DNA of 32,513 nucleotides, taken from positions 1 to 32,513 of the forward strand of contig CANQDI010000006.1 of NCBI GenBank assembly GCA_947591575.1. The letters run 5' to 3'. Of this stretch, positions 1-8,590 are shown one piece after another. The position numbers and the translations under genes were made by a program. This stretch comes from an uncultured Bacilli bacterium. GTDB lineage: Bacteria; Bacillota_I; Bacilli_A; RF39; UBA660. Within the stretch, counting starts at the first letter, position 1, and each line of letters begins with the position of its first letter. Under the pieces are notes generated by a model that ran no database searches, was not told the origin of the DNA, and worked only from the letters and a program-made list of their open reading frames with translations.

Positions 1-1404
1 CTTCCTGATACAGGCTTATATAATTATAATAATACAACGCTTCTTTATCTTTCTTATCCAGGCTACTATGTAGAAAAAGATACAGAATGGAAATGTATGT
101 CTGAAAATTGTAAGTATGAAACGTATAGTCAAGATGGAGCAATCGCAGCGAATGATCTGTGTGATGCGTCCAAAAATGATTGTACTGTCATACTTGGAGT
201 TAATTGGGCTCAAGCAAAATTGAATATACGGTTTCAGGTAAATGGAGGAACGATTACTTCAAAGACTACTGATACAGATGGTACCAATTATTATTGGAGT
301 ACAAGTGGAGGGTATGTCACTTATCATAAAGACGGACAAACAACTTATAATACTTATGAGAAGAAGCTAGCTTATAATGCAAGTGTTAATTTGCCAAATT
401 ATAATAATAGTAAATTTATAAAAATTACGAAGACGGGTTCGAAAGTAAATGATGGTGCAGAATGGATATGTGAAAGTGGATGTCCAGCAAATCAAACCTA
501 TGATCAAGATAAAAATTATACAACGAATGATTTCTGTGATATCAGTAGTAAAAGTTGTACGGTTGTTTTGAAAGTCAATTTTGTTCCAACAACATTAAGT
601 ATACGGTTTCAGGTAAATGGAGGAACGATTACTTCAAAGACTACTGGTGCAGATGGTACCAATTATTATTGGGGTACAAGTGGAGGATATGTCACTTATA
701 GTAAAGACGGAAAAAGTTATAACACCTATGCACAAGAGAAAAAATATAATGCAAGTGTTAATTTACCAAATTATAATAACAATCAATTTATAAAAATTAC
801 GAAGACGGGTTATAAAGCAAATAATGATGCAGAATGGGTATGTGTAAGTGGATGTCCAGCAAATCAAACCTATGATCAAGATAAAAATTATACAACGAAT
901 GATTTCTGTGATATCAGCAGTAAAGATTGCACAGCTGTTTTGAAGGTTAATTGGAAAGCTAATCAATATACATTAACATATAATAACCAAAGTGGAAGTG
1001 GATGTACTACTAATAAACAAGAAACATATAATTCTACGTGGGGCACTCTCTGTCAACCCACAAGAATAGGATACACATTTGGCGGATGGTGGACAGGAAC
1101 AAATGGGACAGGCACTCAAGTAACAAGCAGTACAAAAGTAACACAAAGCCTCACAGTCTATGCAAAATGGACAGCTAATGCTATCTATACAAAAGGATGT
1201 TATCTTCGTGGTACCACGATTAGAAATTTTGGAAAAAGCTGGACATGTACGCATCCTCACGTACATGAAGATGGTAGATATTATCAAGTTTATTGTTCGG
1301 ATGATGGTGTAACAATAAGAAAAGCAGTTTATCCTCAAATAACTATGGTTTGTCCAGATAGGCCATCTGCAGATTATGTACCGATTGATGACTCTAAAAT
1401 GTAA
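1..1404 (+). CDS. Repeat-containing cell-surface protein, 5' end outside the window
   Basis: The reading frame is open from the first base, so the true start lies upstream and the 467 residues seen are the C-terminal part. The protein contains two long near-identical repeats of 125 residues (starting at bases 226 and 601), each with the phrases IRFQVNGGTITSKTT and NASVNLPNYNN and ending in a paired-cysteine segment (CPANQTYDQDKNYTTNDFCD). They are followed at about bases 961-1182 by a Listeria-Bacteroides (Flg_new/InlB B-repeat) unit, recognisable from YTLTYNNQSG, GYTFGGWWT and LTVYAKWT. A cysteine-containing tail of about 75 residues ends the protein, and no LPXTG motif or C-terminal membrane segment is seen. 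Proteins with such repeats are usually secreted or surface-attached adhesin-like proteins. Location is inferred because the signal peptide is not visible. Confidence 0.85.
   Translation, partial: LPDTGLYNYNNTTLLYLSYPGYYVEKDTEWKCMSENCKYETYSQDGAIAANDLCDASKNDCTVILGVNWAQAKLNIRFQVNGGTITSKTTDTDGTNYYWSTSGGYVTYHKDGQTTYNTYEKKLAYNASVNLPNYNNSKFIKITKTGSKVNDGAEWICESGCPANQTYDQDKNYTTNDFCDISSKSCTVVLKVNFVPTTLSIRFQVNGGTITSKTTGADGTNYYWGTSGGYVTYSKDGKSYNTYAQEKKYNASVNLPNYNNNQFIKITKTGYKANNDAEWVCVSGCPANQTYDQDKNYTTNDFCDISSKDCTAVLKVNWKANQYTLTYNNQSGSGCTTNKQETYNSTWGTLCQPTRIGYTFGGWWTGTNGTGTQVTSSTKVTQSLTVYAKWTANAIYTKGCYLRGTTIRNFGKSWTCTHPHVHEDGRYYQVYCSDDGVTIRKAVYPQITMVCPDRPSADYVPIDDSKM
226..960 (+). repeat. Two in-gene tandem repeats of 375 bp
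   Basis: A unit starting at 226 recurs at 601 with long stretches identical at the DNA level, for example across ATACGGTTTCAGGTAAATGG. The period is a multiple of three and keeps the frame. Near-identity of bases, not just residues, points to recent duplication or ongoing homogenisation. Confidence 0.9.
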
Positions 1405-1431
1405 TGGTTCATAAATAAAGCAATAAATAAC

Positions 1432-1466
1432 GGAAATACATTATAATTGTTATGTATTTCCTTTAA
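1432..1466 (+). terminator. Hairpin terminator after the surface-protein gene
   Basis: GGAAATACAT (1432-1441) pairs perfectly with ATGTATTTCC (1452-1461), followed by a short T run. It lies 27 bases after the stop codon. Confidence 0.65.
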
Positions 1467-1476
1467 AGTTAGAGAT

Positions 1477-1512
1477 AGAATAGATAAAACTATTCTTTTT
1501 CTTTTCTTTCTT
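1477..1512 (+). terminator. Second hairpin terminator with a long T-rich tail
   Basis: AGAATAG (1477-1483) pairs with CTATTCT (1490-1496) around a six-base loop and is followed by a T/C-rich run. With the hairpin just upstream it makes a double terminator separating the surface-protein gene from the gatCAB side. Confidence 0.75.
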
Positions 1513-1521
1513 TTAAAATGA

Positions 1522-1530
1522 TGCTATGAT
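1522..1530 (+). promoter_or_regulatory. Extended -10 promoter for the gene at 1552
   Basis: TGCTATGAT matches an extended -10 element (TGn plus TATGAT at 1525-1530). No good -35 is seen. A strong GGGGG-containing ribosome site follows at about 1542-1546. Confidence 0.45.
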
Positions 1531-1551
1531 AAAGAGCAATTAGGGGGATCT

Positions 1552-1878
1552 ATGAAAAAAATAAGAAAAAAATTATATTTATTTACTTTGAAAGAATGGA
1601 TTGTTCTTATAACTAAAGAACCAATGATACGGACAAAGTGTCCTGATGAATTAAAAGAAACTATGATTGTTCTTGAATCTTTACAATTTTCAAATCTAAA
1701 AGAAATTCTTTTAAAGTATCCACAACTGTTATTGATAGATGCTATTATGCTGAGTGAAAAAATTCAAGAATTATTAACAAAATATCATGATATGAGTATT
1801 GTTCAAAAAGAAATCTTATCTATTTACATTAAAAAAGATAGAAAACATTCTATAAAAGAAAGAAAATGCATGTTATAA
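1552..1878 (+). CDS. Small protein of unknown function upstream of gatC
   Basis: 108 residues, lysine-rich, with no signal peptide and no membrane segment. The N-terminus is strongly basic (MKKIRKKLYLF) and the rest is predicted helical, with a leucine-rich stretch around residues 45-75 and a basic C-terminus. I do not recognise a family. It sits behind an extended -10 promoter and a good ribosome site, and gatC follows after about 20 bases, so it is probably cotranscribed with gatCAB. Base composition is like its neighbours. The frame and ribosome site support a real gene, but no function can be assigned. Confidence 0.6.
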   Translation: MKKIRKKLYLFTLKEWIVLITKEPMIRTKCPDELKETMIVLESLQFSNLKEILLKYPQLLLIDAIMLSEKIQELLTKYHDMSIVQKEILSIYIKKDRKHSIKERKCML

Positions 1879-1900
1879 TAAGAACGTTAAGGAGGATATG

Positions 1901-2194
1901 ATGGAAAAATTAAGTGTAGAAGAAGTAAAACATATTGCTCATCTTGCCCGAATTGCTGTAACGGAAGAAGAAATTGAAAAATATCGAGTAAGCTTAGCAA
2001 AGTTATTTGAAATGATTGATCAAATTCATTTGATTGAAGGATATAATGATGATATGATGTTTTCCCCTTGTGAAGAGGAAGCGATTTTACGAAAAGATGA
2101 AATAGGAGATATGCTAAAAGAAGACGAAGTACTTTTAAATGCTCCTCATAAAAATGGAAAATTTATAGAAGTTCCGGTGATGTTAAATGAGTAA
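1901..2194 (+). CDS. gatC: Asp-tRNA(Asn)/Glu-tRNA(Gln) amidotransferase subunit GatC
   Basis: GatC is the small stabilising subunit of the GatCAB complex, which converts mischarged Glu-tRNA(Gln) or Asp-tRNA(Asn) to Gln-tRNA or Asn-tRNA in the cytosol. The 97-residue product shows the family pattern at its N-terminus (LSVEEVKHIAHLARIAVTEEE) and an Asp/Glu-rich C-terminal half, and its length is typical. A second ATG lies just upstream at 1898, but the AAGGAGG site (1889-1895) is only two bases from it, so I prefer the start at 1901. The 3' end overlaps gatA by 8 bases, which suggests translational coupling. Confidence 0.95.
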   Translation: MEKLSVEEVKHIAHLARIAVTEEEIEKYRVSLAKLFEMIDQIHLIEGYNDDMMFSPCEEEAILRKDEIGDMLKEDEVLLNAPHKNGKFIEVPVMLNE

Positions 2195-3644
2195 ATATAT
2201 TGATTTATCTATTTTAGAAATACATGCACTTTATAAAGAGAAAAAATTAACTCCTACTATGCTATTAGATGAAGTGTTTGAACGAATTGAAAAAGAAAAA
2301 GATCTGAATTGTTTTATTACTATCTGTAAAGAAGAAGCTTATTCGGATGCTAAGAGATTAGAACAAGAAGAAGTTAGAGGACTTCTATGGGGAATTCCTA
2401 TTGCAATTAAAGATAATATTGTTACTAAAAATATCAGGACTACTTGTGCTTCTAAAATGTTAGAACATTTTCTTCCTATTTATGATGCAACGGTAATAGA
2501 AAAAATAAAAAAAGAAGGACTTTTAATTGTAGGAAAGATGAATATGGATGAATTTGCTATGGGTTCTACCAGTGAAACTTCTTATTTTGGTCCTCCTAAA
2601 AATCCTTGGAATCTATCTTTTATTACAGGGGGCTCTAGTGGAGGAAGTGCTGCTTGTGTGGCAGCAAGAATTACGCCTCTTGCTCTTGGAAGTGATACGG
2701 GTGGTTCTATTCGTCAACCAGCAAGTTATACAGGAATTGTTGGCATGAAACCAACTTATGGAAGAGTCTCTCGTTATGGATTAATTGCCTTTGCTTCTAG
2801 TCTAGATCAAATCGGTCCTATGACAAGAACAGTTTATGAAAATGCACTTCTTCTTAATGTAATTGCAGGACATGATGAAAAAGATTTAACGAGTTCAACA
2901 GAACCTGTAGAAGATTTTACGGCATTTATTGGAAAGGATGTTCAACATTTAAAAATAGGTATTCCATCTTATTTAGTAAGTGATGTTGTGAGTGATGAAG
3001 TAAGATGTGTTTTTGAAAACGTTGTTTCTCTTTTAAAAGAAAATGGAAATACAGTTGAACTTGTCGATATTTCGTATCTAGAACAAGCTGTTTCTCTTTA
3101 CCAAGTGATTGCCATGGGTGAAGCAAGTAGTAATCTTGCCAGATTTGATGGAATACGGTATGGCTACCGAACTGATAATGCTAATAGTGTAGATGAACTT
3201 TACGAGAAAACAAGAAGTGAAGGATTTGGAGAAGAAGTAAAAAGAAGAATTATGGTGGGATCGAGTCTTCTTTCCTCATCAAAGGCTAAAATTTATTATG
3301 ATAAAGCCCTTTCCATTCGTGATGATATGCGTTCTTCTTTTTTACAGGCCTTTGAAAAATATGATCTATTGATAGCCCCAACGACGACTACAAAAGCTTA
3401 TTCTTTAGGTCAAGGGTTAGATGATCCTCTAAAAAGCTTTATGGACGATGTATTGGTAATTCCTGCTAATATGGCTGGACTTCCTGCACTGAATTTGCCA
3501 GCTGGTTTTCATGAACAATTACCTATTGGTATTCAAATCATTGGAGCTCCTTTTAAAGAAGCTACCATGTATCAGTTAGCAAGCTTTCTTGAAGAAAAAC
3601 TTGCATTAGATTTAGAAGGAGGAGTTCATCATGACGAAATATGA
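2187..3644 (+). CDS. gatA: Glutamyl-tRNA(Gln) amidotransferase subunit A
   Basis: GatA is the amidase-signature subunit that hydrolyses glutamine to supply ammonia to GatB. The 485-residue product carries the signature with GGSSGGS at residues 148-154 and GSDTGGSIRQPAS at 168-180. The expected catalytic Lys / cis-Ser / Ser triad falls at K75 (in IAIKDNI), S150 and S174, the same spacing as in studied GatA proteins. The length is normal and no catalytic residue is missing. The gene starts inside the end of gatC and its last 14 bases overlap gatB, so gatCAB is one tightly coupled unit. A TGA codon ends the frame. Confidence 0.97.
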   Translation: MSKYIDLSILEIHALYKEKKLTPTMLLDEVFERIEKEKDLNCFITICKEEAYSDAKRLEQEEVRGLLWGIPIAIKDNIVTKNIRTTCASKMLEHFLPIYDATVIEKIKKEGLLIVGKMNMDEFAMGSTSETSYFGPPKNPWNLSFITGGSSGGSAACVAARITPLALGSDTGGSIRQPASYTGIVGMKPTYGRVSRYGLIAFASSLDQIGPMTRTVYENALLLNVIAGHDEKDLTSSTEPVEDFTAFIGKDVQHLKIGIPSYLVSDVVSDEVRCVFENVVSLLKENGNTVELVDISYLEQAVSLYQVIAMGEASSNLARFDGIRYGYRTDNANSVDELYEKTRSEGFGEEVKRRIMVGSSLLSSSKAKIYYDKALSIRDDMRSSFLQAFEKYDLLIAPTTTTKAYSLGQGLDDPLKSFMDDVLVIPANMAGLPALNLPAGFHEQLPIGIQIIGAPFKEATMYQLASFLEEKLALDLEGGVHHDEI

Positions 3645-5058
3645 AGCAACCATAGGAATTGAAGTCCACGTAGAAGTGAAATCAAAAAGTAAATTCTTTT
3701 CTCAGGCAGAAAATCGTTATGGAAAAAGTGCCAATTCTTCTTGCACTGTTGTGGATTTAGGATACCCTGGGACGCTTCCTACTGTTAATTCAGAAGTAAT
3801 TCAGCAAGGAATTCGAGCTGCTCATTTACTTCACTGTTCTATTACGAAAAAAATGCATTTTGATCGAAAAAATTACTTTTATCCAGATAATCCAAAGAAT
3901 TACCAAATTACACAAAATAGAACACCTATTGGAACGAATGGATATGTGGAAATTGAACTAAATTCTGTGAAAAAACCAATTTATATTGAAGAGATACATT
4001 TAGAAGAAGATACTTGCAAAAGTGCCCATAAGGGTCGATTTAGTTTACTTGATTTTAATCGTGCAGGTGTTCCACTCATTGAAATCGTTTCAAAACCTTG
4101 TATGCATACCCAAGAAGAAGCAGTACTTTATCTAGAAAAATTAAGAGAAACACTTTTCTATGGCGATATTAGTGACTGCAAAATAGAAGAGGGAAGTATG
4201 CGATGTGATGCCAATGTTTCTATTGCCAAAGAAGGAAGTAATCATCTTGGTACCAAATGCGAAATAAAAAATATTGGTTCTATTCGAAATGTTGGAATTG
4301 CTATCCAAAAAGAAATTGAAAGACAAACTGCTCTTCTTGAAAAGGGAGAAACGTTTCAAGAACAGACTCGCCGCTTTGATGATAAATTAGGAGACACGGT
4401 TCTTATGCGTGTCAAAGAAACAGGAAATGACTATCGTTATTTTCCAGAACCTGATATTCCTTTTGTTATCTTAACAGAAGAACAAATCAAAAAGGCTATT
4501 GAAACATTACCTATGGGTTCTGATGAGAGAAGAAAACTTTATTTAGAAAGGGGTATTCATCCTAAAAATGTGGAAAAACTACTTTCTAACCGTACTTTAT
4601 CAGATTATTTAAATACCTATCAAGATAGTGATTTGGACTTTGTAATTGCTTCTAATCTTTTATTAGGAGATATTTCTTCTTATTTAAATAGAAACTTTAT
4701 GGAATTGAACGATACAAAATTAACAAAAGAGAAATTTTCAGATTTAATTTCTAAAATTTCTAAAGGAGAACTTTCTAATCAAAATGCCAAAGATATTCTA
4801 GAAGATGTTTTAGAAAAAGAATTATCTGTTGATGAAATTATGAAAGAGAGAAATATTCAAAATATTACAGACAGTTCCTTTGTGGAAAAACTTATTTCAA
4901 AAGTGATTATGGAAAACGAAGAAAGTGTTTCAGATTATCATCAAGGAAAAGATAGGGCTATCAAGTATTTAATGGGACAAGTAATGAAAGAAGCAAAAGG
5001 TAGCATTAATCCAAAGGTGGCTAATGAAAAATTAATAGAAATGTTAAATAGAAAATAA
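3631..5058 (+). CDS. gatB: Asp/Glu-tRNA amidotransferase subunit B
   Basis: GatB is the kinase-like subunit that binds the mischarged tRNA, activates its carboxylate with ATP and amidates it with ammonia from GatA. The 475-residue product begins with the family signature IGIEVHVEVKSKSKFF and contains DFNRAGVPLIEIVSKP and RCDANVS. The C-terminal 150 residues form the helical YqeY/tail region, ending in the conserved GQVMKEAKGSINPKVANE-like segment. Length matches the family. An AGGAGG site lies within the end of gatA, and a hairpin terminator follows at 5084. The presence of GatCAB suggests reliance on indirect Gln-tRNA and/or Asn-tRNA formation, which is usual in this phylum. Confidence 0.97.
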   Translation: MTKYEATIGIEVHVEVKSKSKFFSQAENRYGKSANSSCTVVDLGYPGTLPTVNSEVIQQGIRAAHLLHCSITKKMHFDRKNYFYPDNPKNYQITQNRTPIGTNGYVEIELNSVKKPIYIEEIHLEEDTCKSAHKGRFSLLDFNRAGVPLIEIVSKPCMHTQEEAVLYLEKLRETLFYGDISDCKIEEGSMRCDANVSIAKEGSNHLGTKCEIKNIGSIRNVGIAIQKEIERQTALLEKGETFQEQTRRFDDKLGDTVLMRVKETGNDYRYFPEPDIPFVILTEEQIKKAIETLPMGSDERRKLYLERGIHPKNVEKLLSNRTLSDYLNTYQDSDLDFVIASNLLLGDISSYLNRNFMELNDTKLTKEKFSDLISKISKGELSNQNAKDILEDVLEKELSVDEIMKERNIQNITDSSFVEKLISKVIMENEESVSDYHQGKDRAIKYLMGQVMKEAKGSINPKVANEKLIEMLNRK

Positions 5059-5083
5059 GAAAATGATTTAAAACCATTTTGAT

Positions 5084-5140
5084 GAAAAGAGTAGCATCAT
5101 TTTTGTTTATGAAGCGTAAAAGAACTGCTCTTTTCTTTTG
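5084..5140 (+). terminator. Terminator after gatB
   Basis: GAAAAGAGTAG (5084-5094) pairs with CTGCTCTTTTC (5125-5135), eleven pairs with one G-U, followed by TTTTG. A smaller internal hairpin (TGATG/CATCA) overlaps its 5' arm. Confidence 0.6.
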
Positions 5141-5169
5141 TTGAAATTTTATAGATGGTTTAGTATAAT
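5141..5169 (+). promoter_or_regulatory. Housekeeping (SigA-type) promoter
   Basis: TTGAAA (5141-5146), a 17-base spacer and a perfect TATAAT (5164-5169) lie 25 bases before the start at 5194. It probably drives the genes from 5194 to 8537. Confidence 0.8.
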
Positions 5170-5193
5170 ATAGATACTAAGGGATGTGAAAAA

Positions 5194-5652
5194 ATGAAAA
5201 AGTTTTTAAAGAAGAATAAATATACGGTCATCGTATTAGTGGCATTTATTATTGTTGTTATTCTTTTAGCACAAGTTGTCAATCTCTTTTTTTCTAGTAA
5301 GGGAGCAGCTGCTTATGGGAATCGCTTAGATGGTATTGAAAAAGTAAAAATTTCTGCTCAAAAATTTGAGTCAATTGAAGAAAGTCTCGAAAATGAAGGT
5401 GCGATAGCAAAGGCAACTGTAGAATTAAAAGGCCGTCTTTTAAATGTCATTATTGTTTTAGAAGATGATACTACTAAAGATACCGCGAAGATTTTTCCTG
5501 GTAAAGTAGTGGAACAGCTTACTGAAAAACAGAATAAGTATTATGATATTCAAGTATTTTTACAAAAAAAGAATGAAGATGATGCTTCTTTCCCAATAAT
5601 TGCATATAAACATCATCAAAAAGATGGTTTTTCCTTTACCAAAGATAGATAG
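5194..5652 (+). CDS. Membrane-anchored protein of unknown function
   Basis: 152 residues. A basic N-terminus (MKKFLKKNKY) is followed by one strong membrane segment at about residues 11-33. The rest, about 118 residues, is a soluble domain of alternating strands and helices that would lie outside the cell. I recognise no family motif. The gene follows a consensus promoter and lies 9 bases before the GGDEF-domain gene, so the two are likely cotranscribed. A role in surface sensing or envelope function is possible from location alone, but nothing in the sequence proves it. Confidence 0.75.
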   Translation: MKKFLKKNKYTVIVLVAFIIVVILLAQVVNLFFSSKGAAAYGNRLDGIEKVKISAQKFESIEESLENEGAIAKATVELKGRLLNVIIVLEDDTTKDTAKIFPGKVVEQLTEKQNKYYDIQVFLQKKNEDDASFPIIAYKHHQKDGFSFTKDR

Positions 5653-5661
5653 GAGTTTTTT

Positions 5662-7701
5662 ATGAAGAAGAAATATTGGATTATTATCCCTGCGGTTGTT
5701 GTTTTTTTTGTCTTTTTAGGCGTTTTTGGATATTATAATCGACAAGATATTAAGACTGCACTTACAGTTTCTGAAAAACGTTGGATTGAAGAAAATAATA
5801 AGACAATGGTTGATTTTGAAGTTGTCAATGATTACCCTCTTTATGGAATGGATGGGTCAGGTGTCTTTTTTCAATTTTTGGATGACTTTGAAAAAGATAT
5901 TCAACTTGAGTTTAATCGTATTCCTTATTTAAAAGGGGGAGCTACTACAACGGATAGTTATCGCTTTCGAATTTTAAATAACGATGAAAAACGAACAGGG
6001 AAGGATCTTCTTTTATTTGTAGATGGCTATATTGCTCTTGGAAAACAATATCAACGCATTAATCATATTAATGATATGAAAAATATGACTTTGGGAGTAT
6101 TTGCTTCTGATCTTCAAGAAGTTACATATTATTTAAAAAGTGGAACCAATCTTGCTTATAAATCTTATGAGACAGTGGATCAATTATTTTATGCATTAGA
6201 TAATGGACAAGTCTCTATGATTATCATTCCTAATATTATGTATTTAGATTATACGATTGGGAAAGATTATTCGATTAACTACTATTTTACAGAATTGAAA
6301 AAACAAGTTGTATTGACACTTAGTAGTCATAATGATCGATTAAATCGTATTGTTAAAAAGTATTTTCAAAAATGGCAAGAAGATCATTATATAGATGAAT
6401 ATAATAAAGCCTATCTTGACTACTATGTCCAAAAAAATAATTTGACAGCAAAAGAAAAAGCAGATTTGATTAATAAAAATTATGTATATGGATATGTATC
6501 CAATACACCTTATGAAATTTTAGATCGAGGAGAACTTTCGGGGATTGCTGGAGAATATATTAATCGAATGAGTAGACTTACAGATATTTCTTTTAAATAT
6601 AAAGAGTATCCTTCTCGTAGTGCACTTGAAAAAGCTGTTGAAAAAGGGGAAGTCGATGTCTATTTTGATTACTATAATTTAACGAATGACAATTATTTAA
6701 CGACTTTATCGACCTTTGTAGAAGAATATGTTGTTCTTGGAAAACAAACAGATCGTCATATCGTTAATTCTTTTGAAAGTTTAAAAGGCGAGAGCATTGC
6801 AATGTTAGAAGGAAACTCTCTATATCATTATTTTGATAATAATGCACGAGCGATGATTACTACTTATAAAGATTTAGATACATTGATTGAAAAAGCAGGA
6901 GATAAGTTGTTAGTAGTTGATCGTGAAATTTATACGTATTATCAAAATAGTAAATTTAAAGACTATGTCTTTCTTTACATGAATACAATGATGAATGATT
7001 ATAAATTTATGGTCAAAAAAAATAATCAAGCTTTTTATGATTTATTTAACTATATTATTAATACCAATTCTTATTATAATTATCGAAATAGTGGGCTTTC
7101 TGGTATTTATCATACTTCTTTAGAAAAAACAAGTTTTGAGCAATTATTTTTGATCGTTTTAATACTCGTTTCTTTACCACTTTTAGTATTTGCGATTCTA
7201 TTTATTATTATGAAACATAAAAAAACTATAAAAAAAGTAAAGAAAGAGGATCGTCATAAATATACGGACATGCTTACATCTTTGAAAAATAGAAATTATT
7301 TAAATCAAAAGGCACCAGAATGGGAGGCTTCTAAAATATATCCTCAGGCCATTGTAATTGTTGATTTGAATAATGTAAAATATGTCAACGATAATTATGG
7401 TCATGAAAAAGGTGATGAGTTAATTGTTAAAGCAGCTTCGATTCTTGTGAATACACAACTTGAAAATAGTGAAATTATCAGAACGGATGGAAATGAGTTT
7501 TTGATTTATCTAGTTGGTTATAGTGAAGATCAAGTCAAGACGTATTCTTCAAAACTTGAAAAAGAAATGAAAGAGTTACCTTATCAATTCGGTGCTGGAA
7601 TTGGATATAGTATGATTTTAGATCCAATTAAATCATTAGATGATGCCATTAATGAAGCAACTTTAGAAATGATGTCTAAAAAACAAGGATTAATGAAATA
7701 G
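5662..7701 (+). CDS. Extracellular double solute-binding sensor with degenerate GGDEF domain
   Basis: 679 residues. Membrane segments lie at about 5-24 and 494-517. Between them are two regions resembling family-3 periplasmic solute-binding domains (about 35-255 and 270-480), which would form an outside ligand sensor. The cytoplasmic C-terminus (about 534-679) is a GGDEF domain with TDMLTSLKNRNYL, VDLNNVKYVND, NYGHEKGDELI and GAGIGYS. The signature normally read as RxGGDEF is RTDGNEF at 607-613. The metal-binding acidic position is therefore Asn (N611), while E612 is kept. Active GGDEF proteins make cyclic di-GMP; this one may be weak, inactive, or a binder or pseudo-enzyme. The architecture is common among gut Firmicutes GGDEF proteins. 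It lies between the anchored protein and the YihY-like gene in one transcription unit. Confidence 0.85.
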   Translation: MKKKYWIIIPAVVVFFVFLGVFGYYNRQDIKTALTVSEKRWIEENNKTMVDFEVVNDYPLYGMDGSGVFFQFLDDFEKDIQLEFNRIPYLKGGATTTDSYRFRILNNDEKRTGKDLLLFVDGYIALGKQYQRINHINDMKNMTLGVFASDLQEVTYYLKSGTNLAYKSYETVDQLFYALDNGQVSMIIIPNIMYLDYTIGKDYSINYYFTELKKQVVLTLSSHNDRLNRIVKKYFQKWQEDHYIDEYNKAYLDYYVQKNNLTAKEKADLINKNYVYGYVSNTPYEILDRGELSGIAGEYINRMSRLTDISFKYKEYPSRSALEKAVEKGEVDVYFDYYNLTNDNYLTTLSTFVEEYVVLGKQTDRHIVNSFESLKGESIAMLEGNSLYHYFDNNARAMITTYKDLDTLIEKAGDKLLVVDREIYTYYQNSKFKDYVFLYMNTMMNDYKFMVKKNNQAFYDLFNYIINTNSYYNYRNSGLSGIYHTSLEKTSFEQLFLIVLILVSLPLLVFAILFIIMKHKKTIKKVKKEDRHKYTDMLTSLKNRNYLNQKAPEWEASKIYPQAIVIVDLNNVKYVNDNYGHEKGDELIVKAASILVNTQLENSEIIRTDGNEFLIYLVGYSEDQVKTYSSKLEKEMKELPYQFGAGIGYSMILDPIKSLDDAINEATLEMMSKKQGLMK

Positions 7702-7712
7702 GAGATGAAAAG

Positions 7713-8537
7713 ATGCGAAGTCGGACTTTTTTCCACAAAGTTGTTGAAAACATTAAAAGACCTGAAATGCGAGTACTCCCAGGACAGCTCGCTTTCTTCT
7801 TTGTGATTTCTCTGATTCCAATTATTGCACTTGTTGGGGCTATTGCATCTTATTTGTCTGTTTCAACTACTTCTTTAACAAATACGTTAGAAGGTGTTTT
7901 ACCTCATTCTATCATGGCAATTATTTTACCAATTATGAACGGTGAGGGACTTAATTTTAATATGACAATCTTCTTTATTTCTGCTTTTCTATTAGCTAGT
8001 AATGGAGCCCATTCTATGATTATTGCTTCTAATACGATTTATAAGATTAAAGATGATGATTATATTCGAAGAAGGATTAAGGCTATTTTAATGACAGTTA
8101 TTCTTGTTTCTCTTATCTTCTTCTTATTATTAGTTCCTGCTTTCGGAAATTTTATTATACAGGTCATTAAAGAAAGTGTTTCTAATCAAAATTTGGCAAA
8201 CTCTATAGAAAAAATTTATCTTATATTAGAGTATCCGGTATCTTTATTCTTAATTTATTTTAATATTAAATTACTTTATACGATTGCACCAGATGCTCCT
8301 ATTAAAAGTTATACAACAACAGTAGGTGCTTTCTTTACTACTGTTTCTTGGTTGATTGCTACAAAAATTTATGCGATTTATGTCGAAAAATTTACACACT
8401 ATGATATTTTTTATGGAAGTATTTCCAATATTTTAGTTTTACTGTTGTGGGTCTATATTTTAGCATATATTTTTACGCTTGGAATGAGTTTTAATGCATC
8501 TCATACAGAAAATTTACAAAGAGATGAGAAGAAGTAA
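7713..8537 (+). CDS. YihY/BrkB-family membrane protein
   Basis: 274 residues with about six hydrophobic segments. The N-terminal LPGQLAFFFVISLIPII and the later pattern of helices match the YihY/virulence-factor-BrkB family (once mislabelled RNase BN). These are polytopic inner-membrane proteins of unsettled function; some have been linked to envelope integrity or transport. Length is typical. The ribosome site is TAGGAGATGAAAAG, 11 bases after the preceding gene. The stop codon lies inside a terminator hairpin. Family assignment is fairly sure, molecular function is not. Confidence 0.85.
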   Translation: MRSRTFFHKVVENIKRPEMRVLPGQLAFFFVISLIPIIALVGAIASYLSVSTTSLTNTLEGVLPHSIMAIILPIMNGEGLNFNMTIFFISAFLLASNGAHSMIIASNTIYKIKDDDYIRRRIKAILMTVILVSLIFFLLLVPAFGNFIIQVIKESVSNQNLANSIEKIYLILEYPVSLFLIYFNIKLLYTIAPDAPIKSYTTTVGAFFTTVSWLIATKIYAIYVEKFTHYDIFYGSISNILVLLLWVYILAYIFTLGMSFNASHTENLQRDEKK

Positions 8538-8562
8538 AAATTTCTCATTCTTTTTCTTTTTG
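8524..8562 (+). terminator. Terminator overlapping the stop of the YihY-like gene
   Basis: ATGAGAA (8524-8530) pairs with TTCTCAT (8542-8548) and is followed by TCTTTTTCTTTTT. The 5' arm lies within the coding region. Confidence 0.75.
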
Positions 8563-8590
8563 AAACATACTTTTTATTAGGTGAAAAAAA

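Noticed and set aside
973-1338. Minus-strand ORF of 121 codons within the surface-protein gene
   Set aside because: It is antisense to the Listeria-Bacteroides repeat region, which has clear coding signatures on the plus strand.
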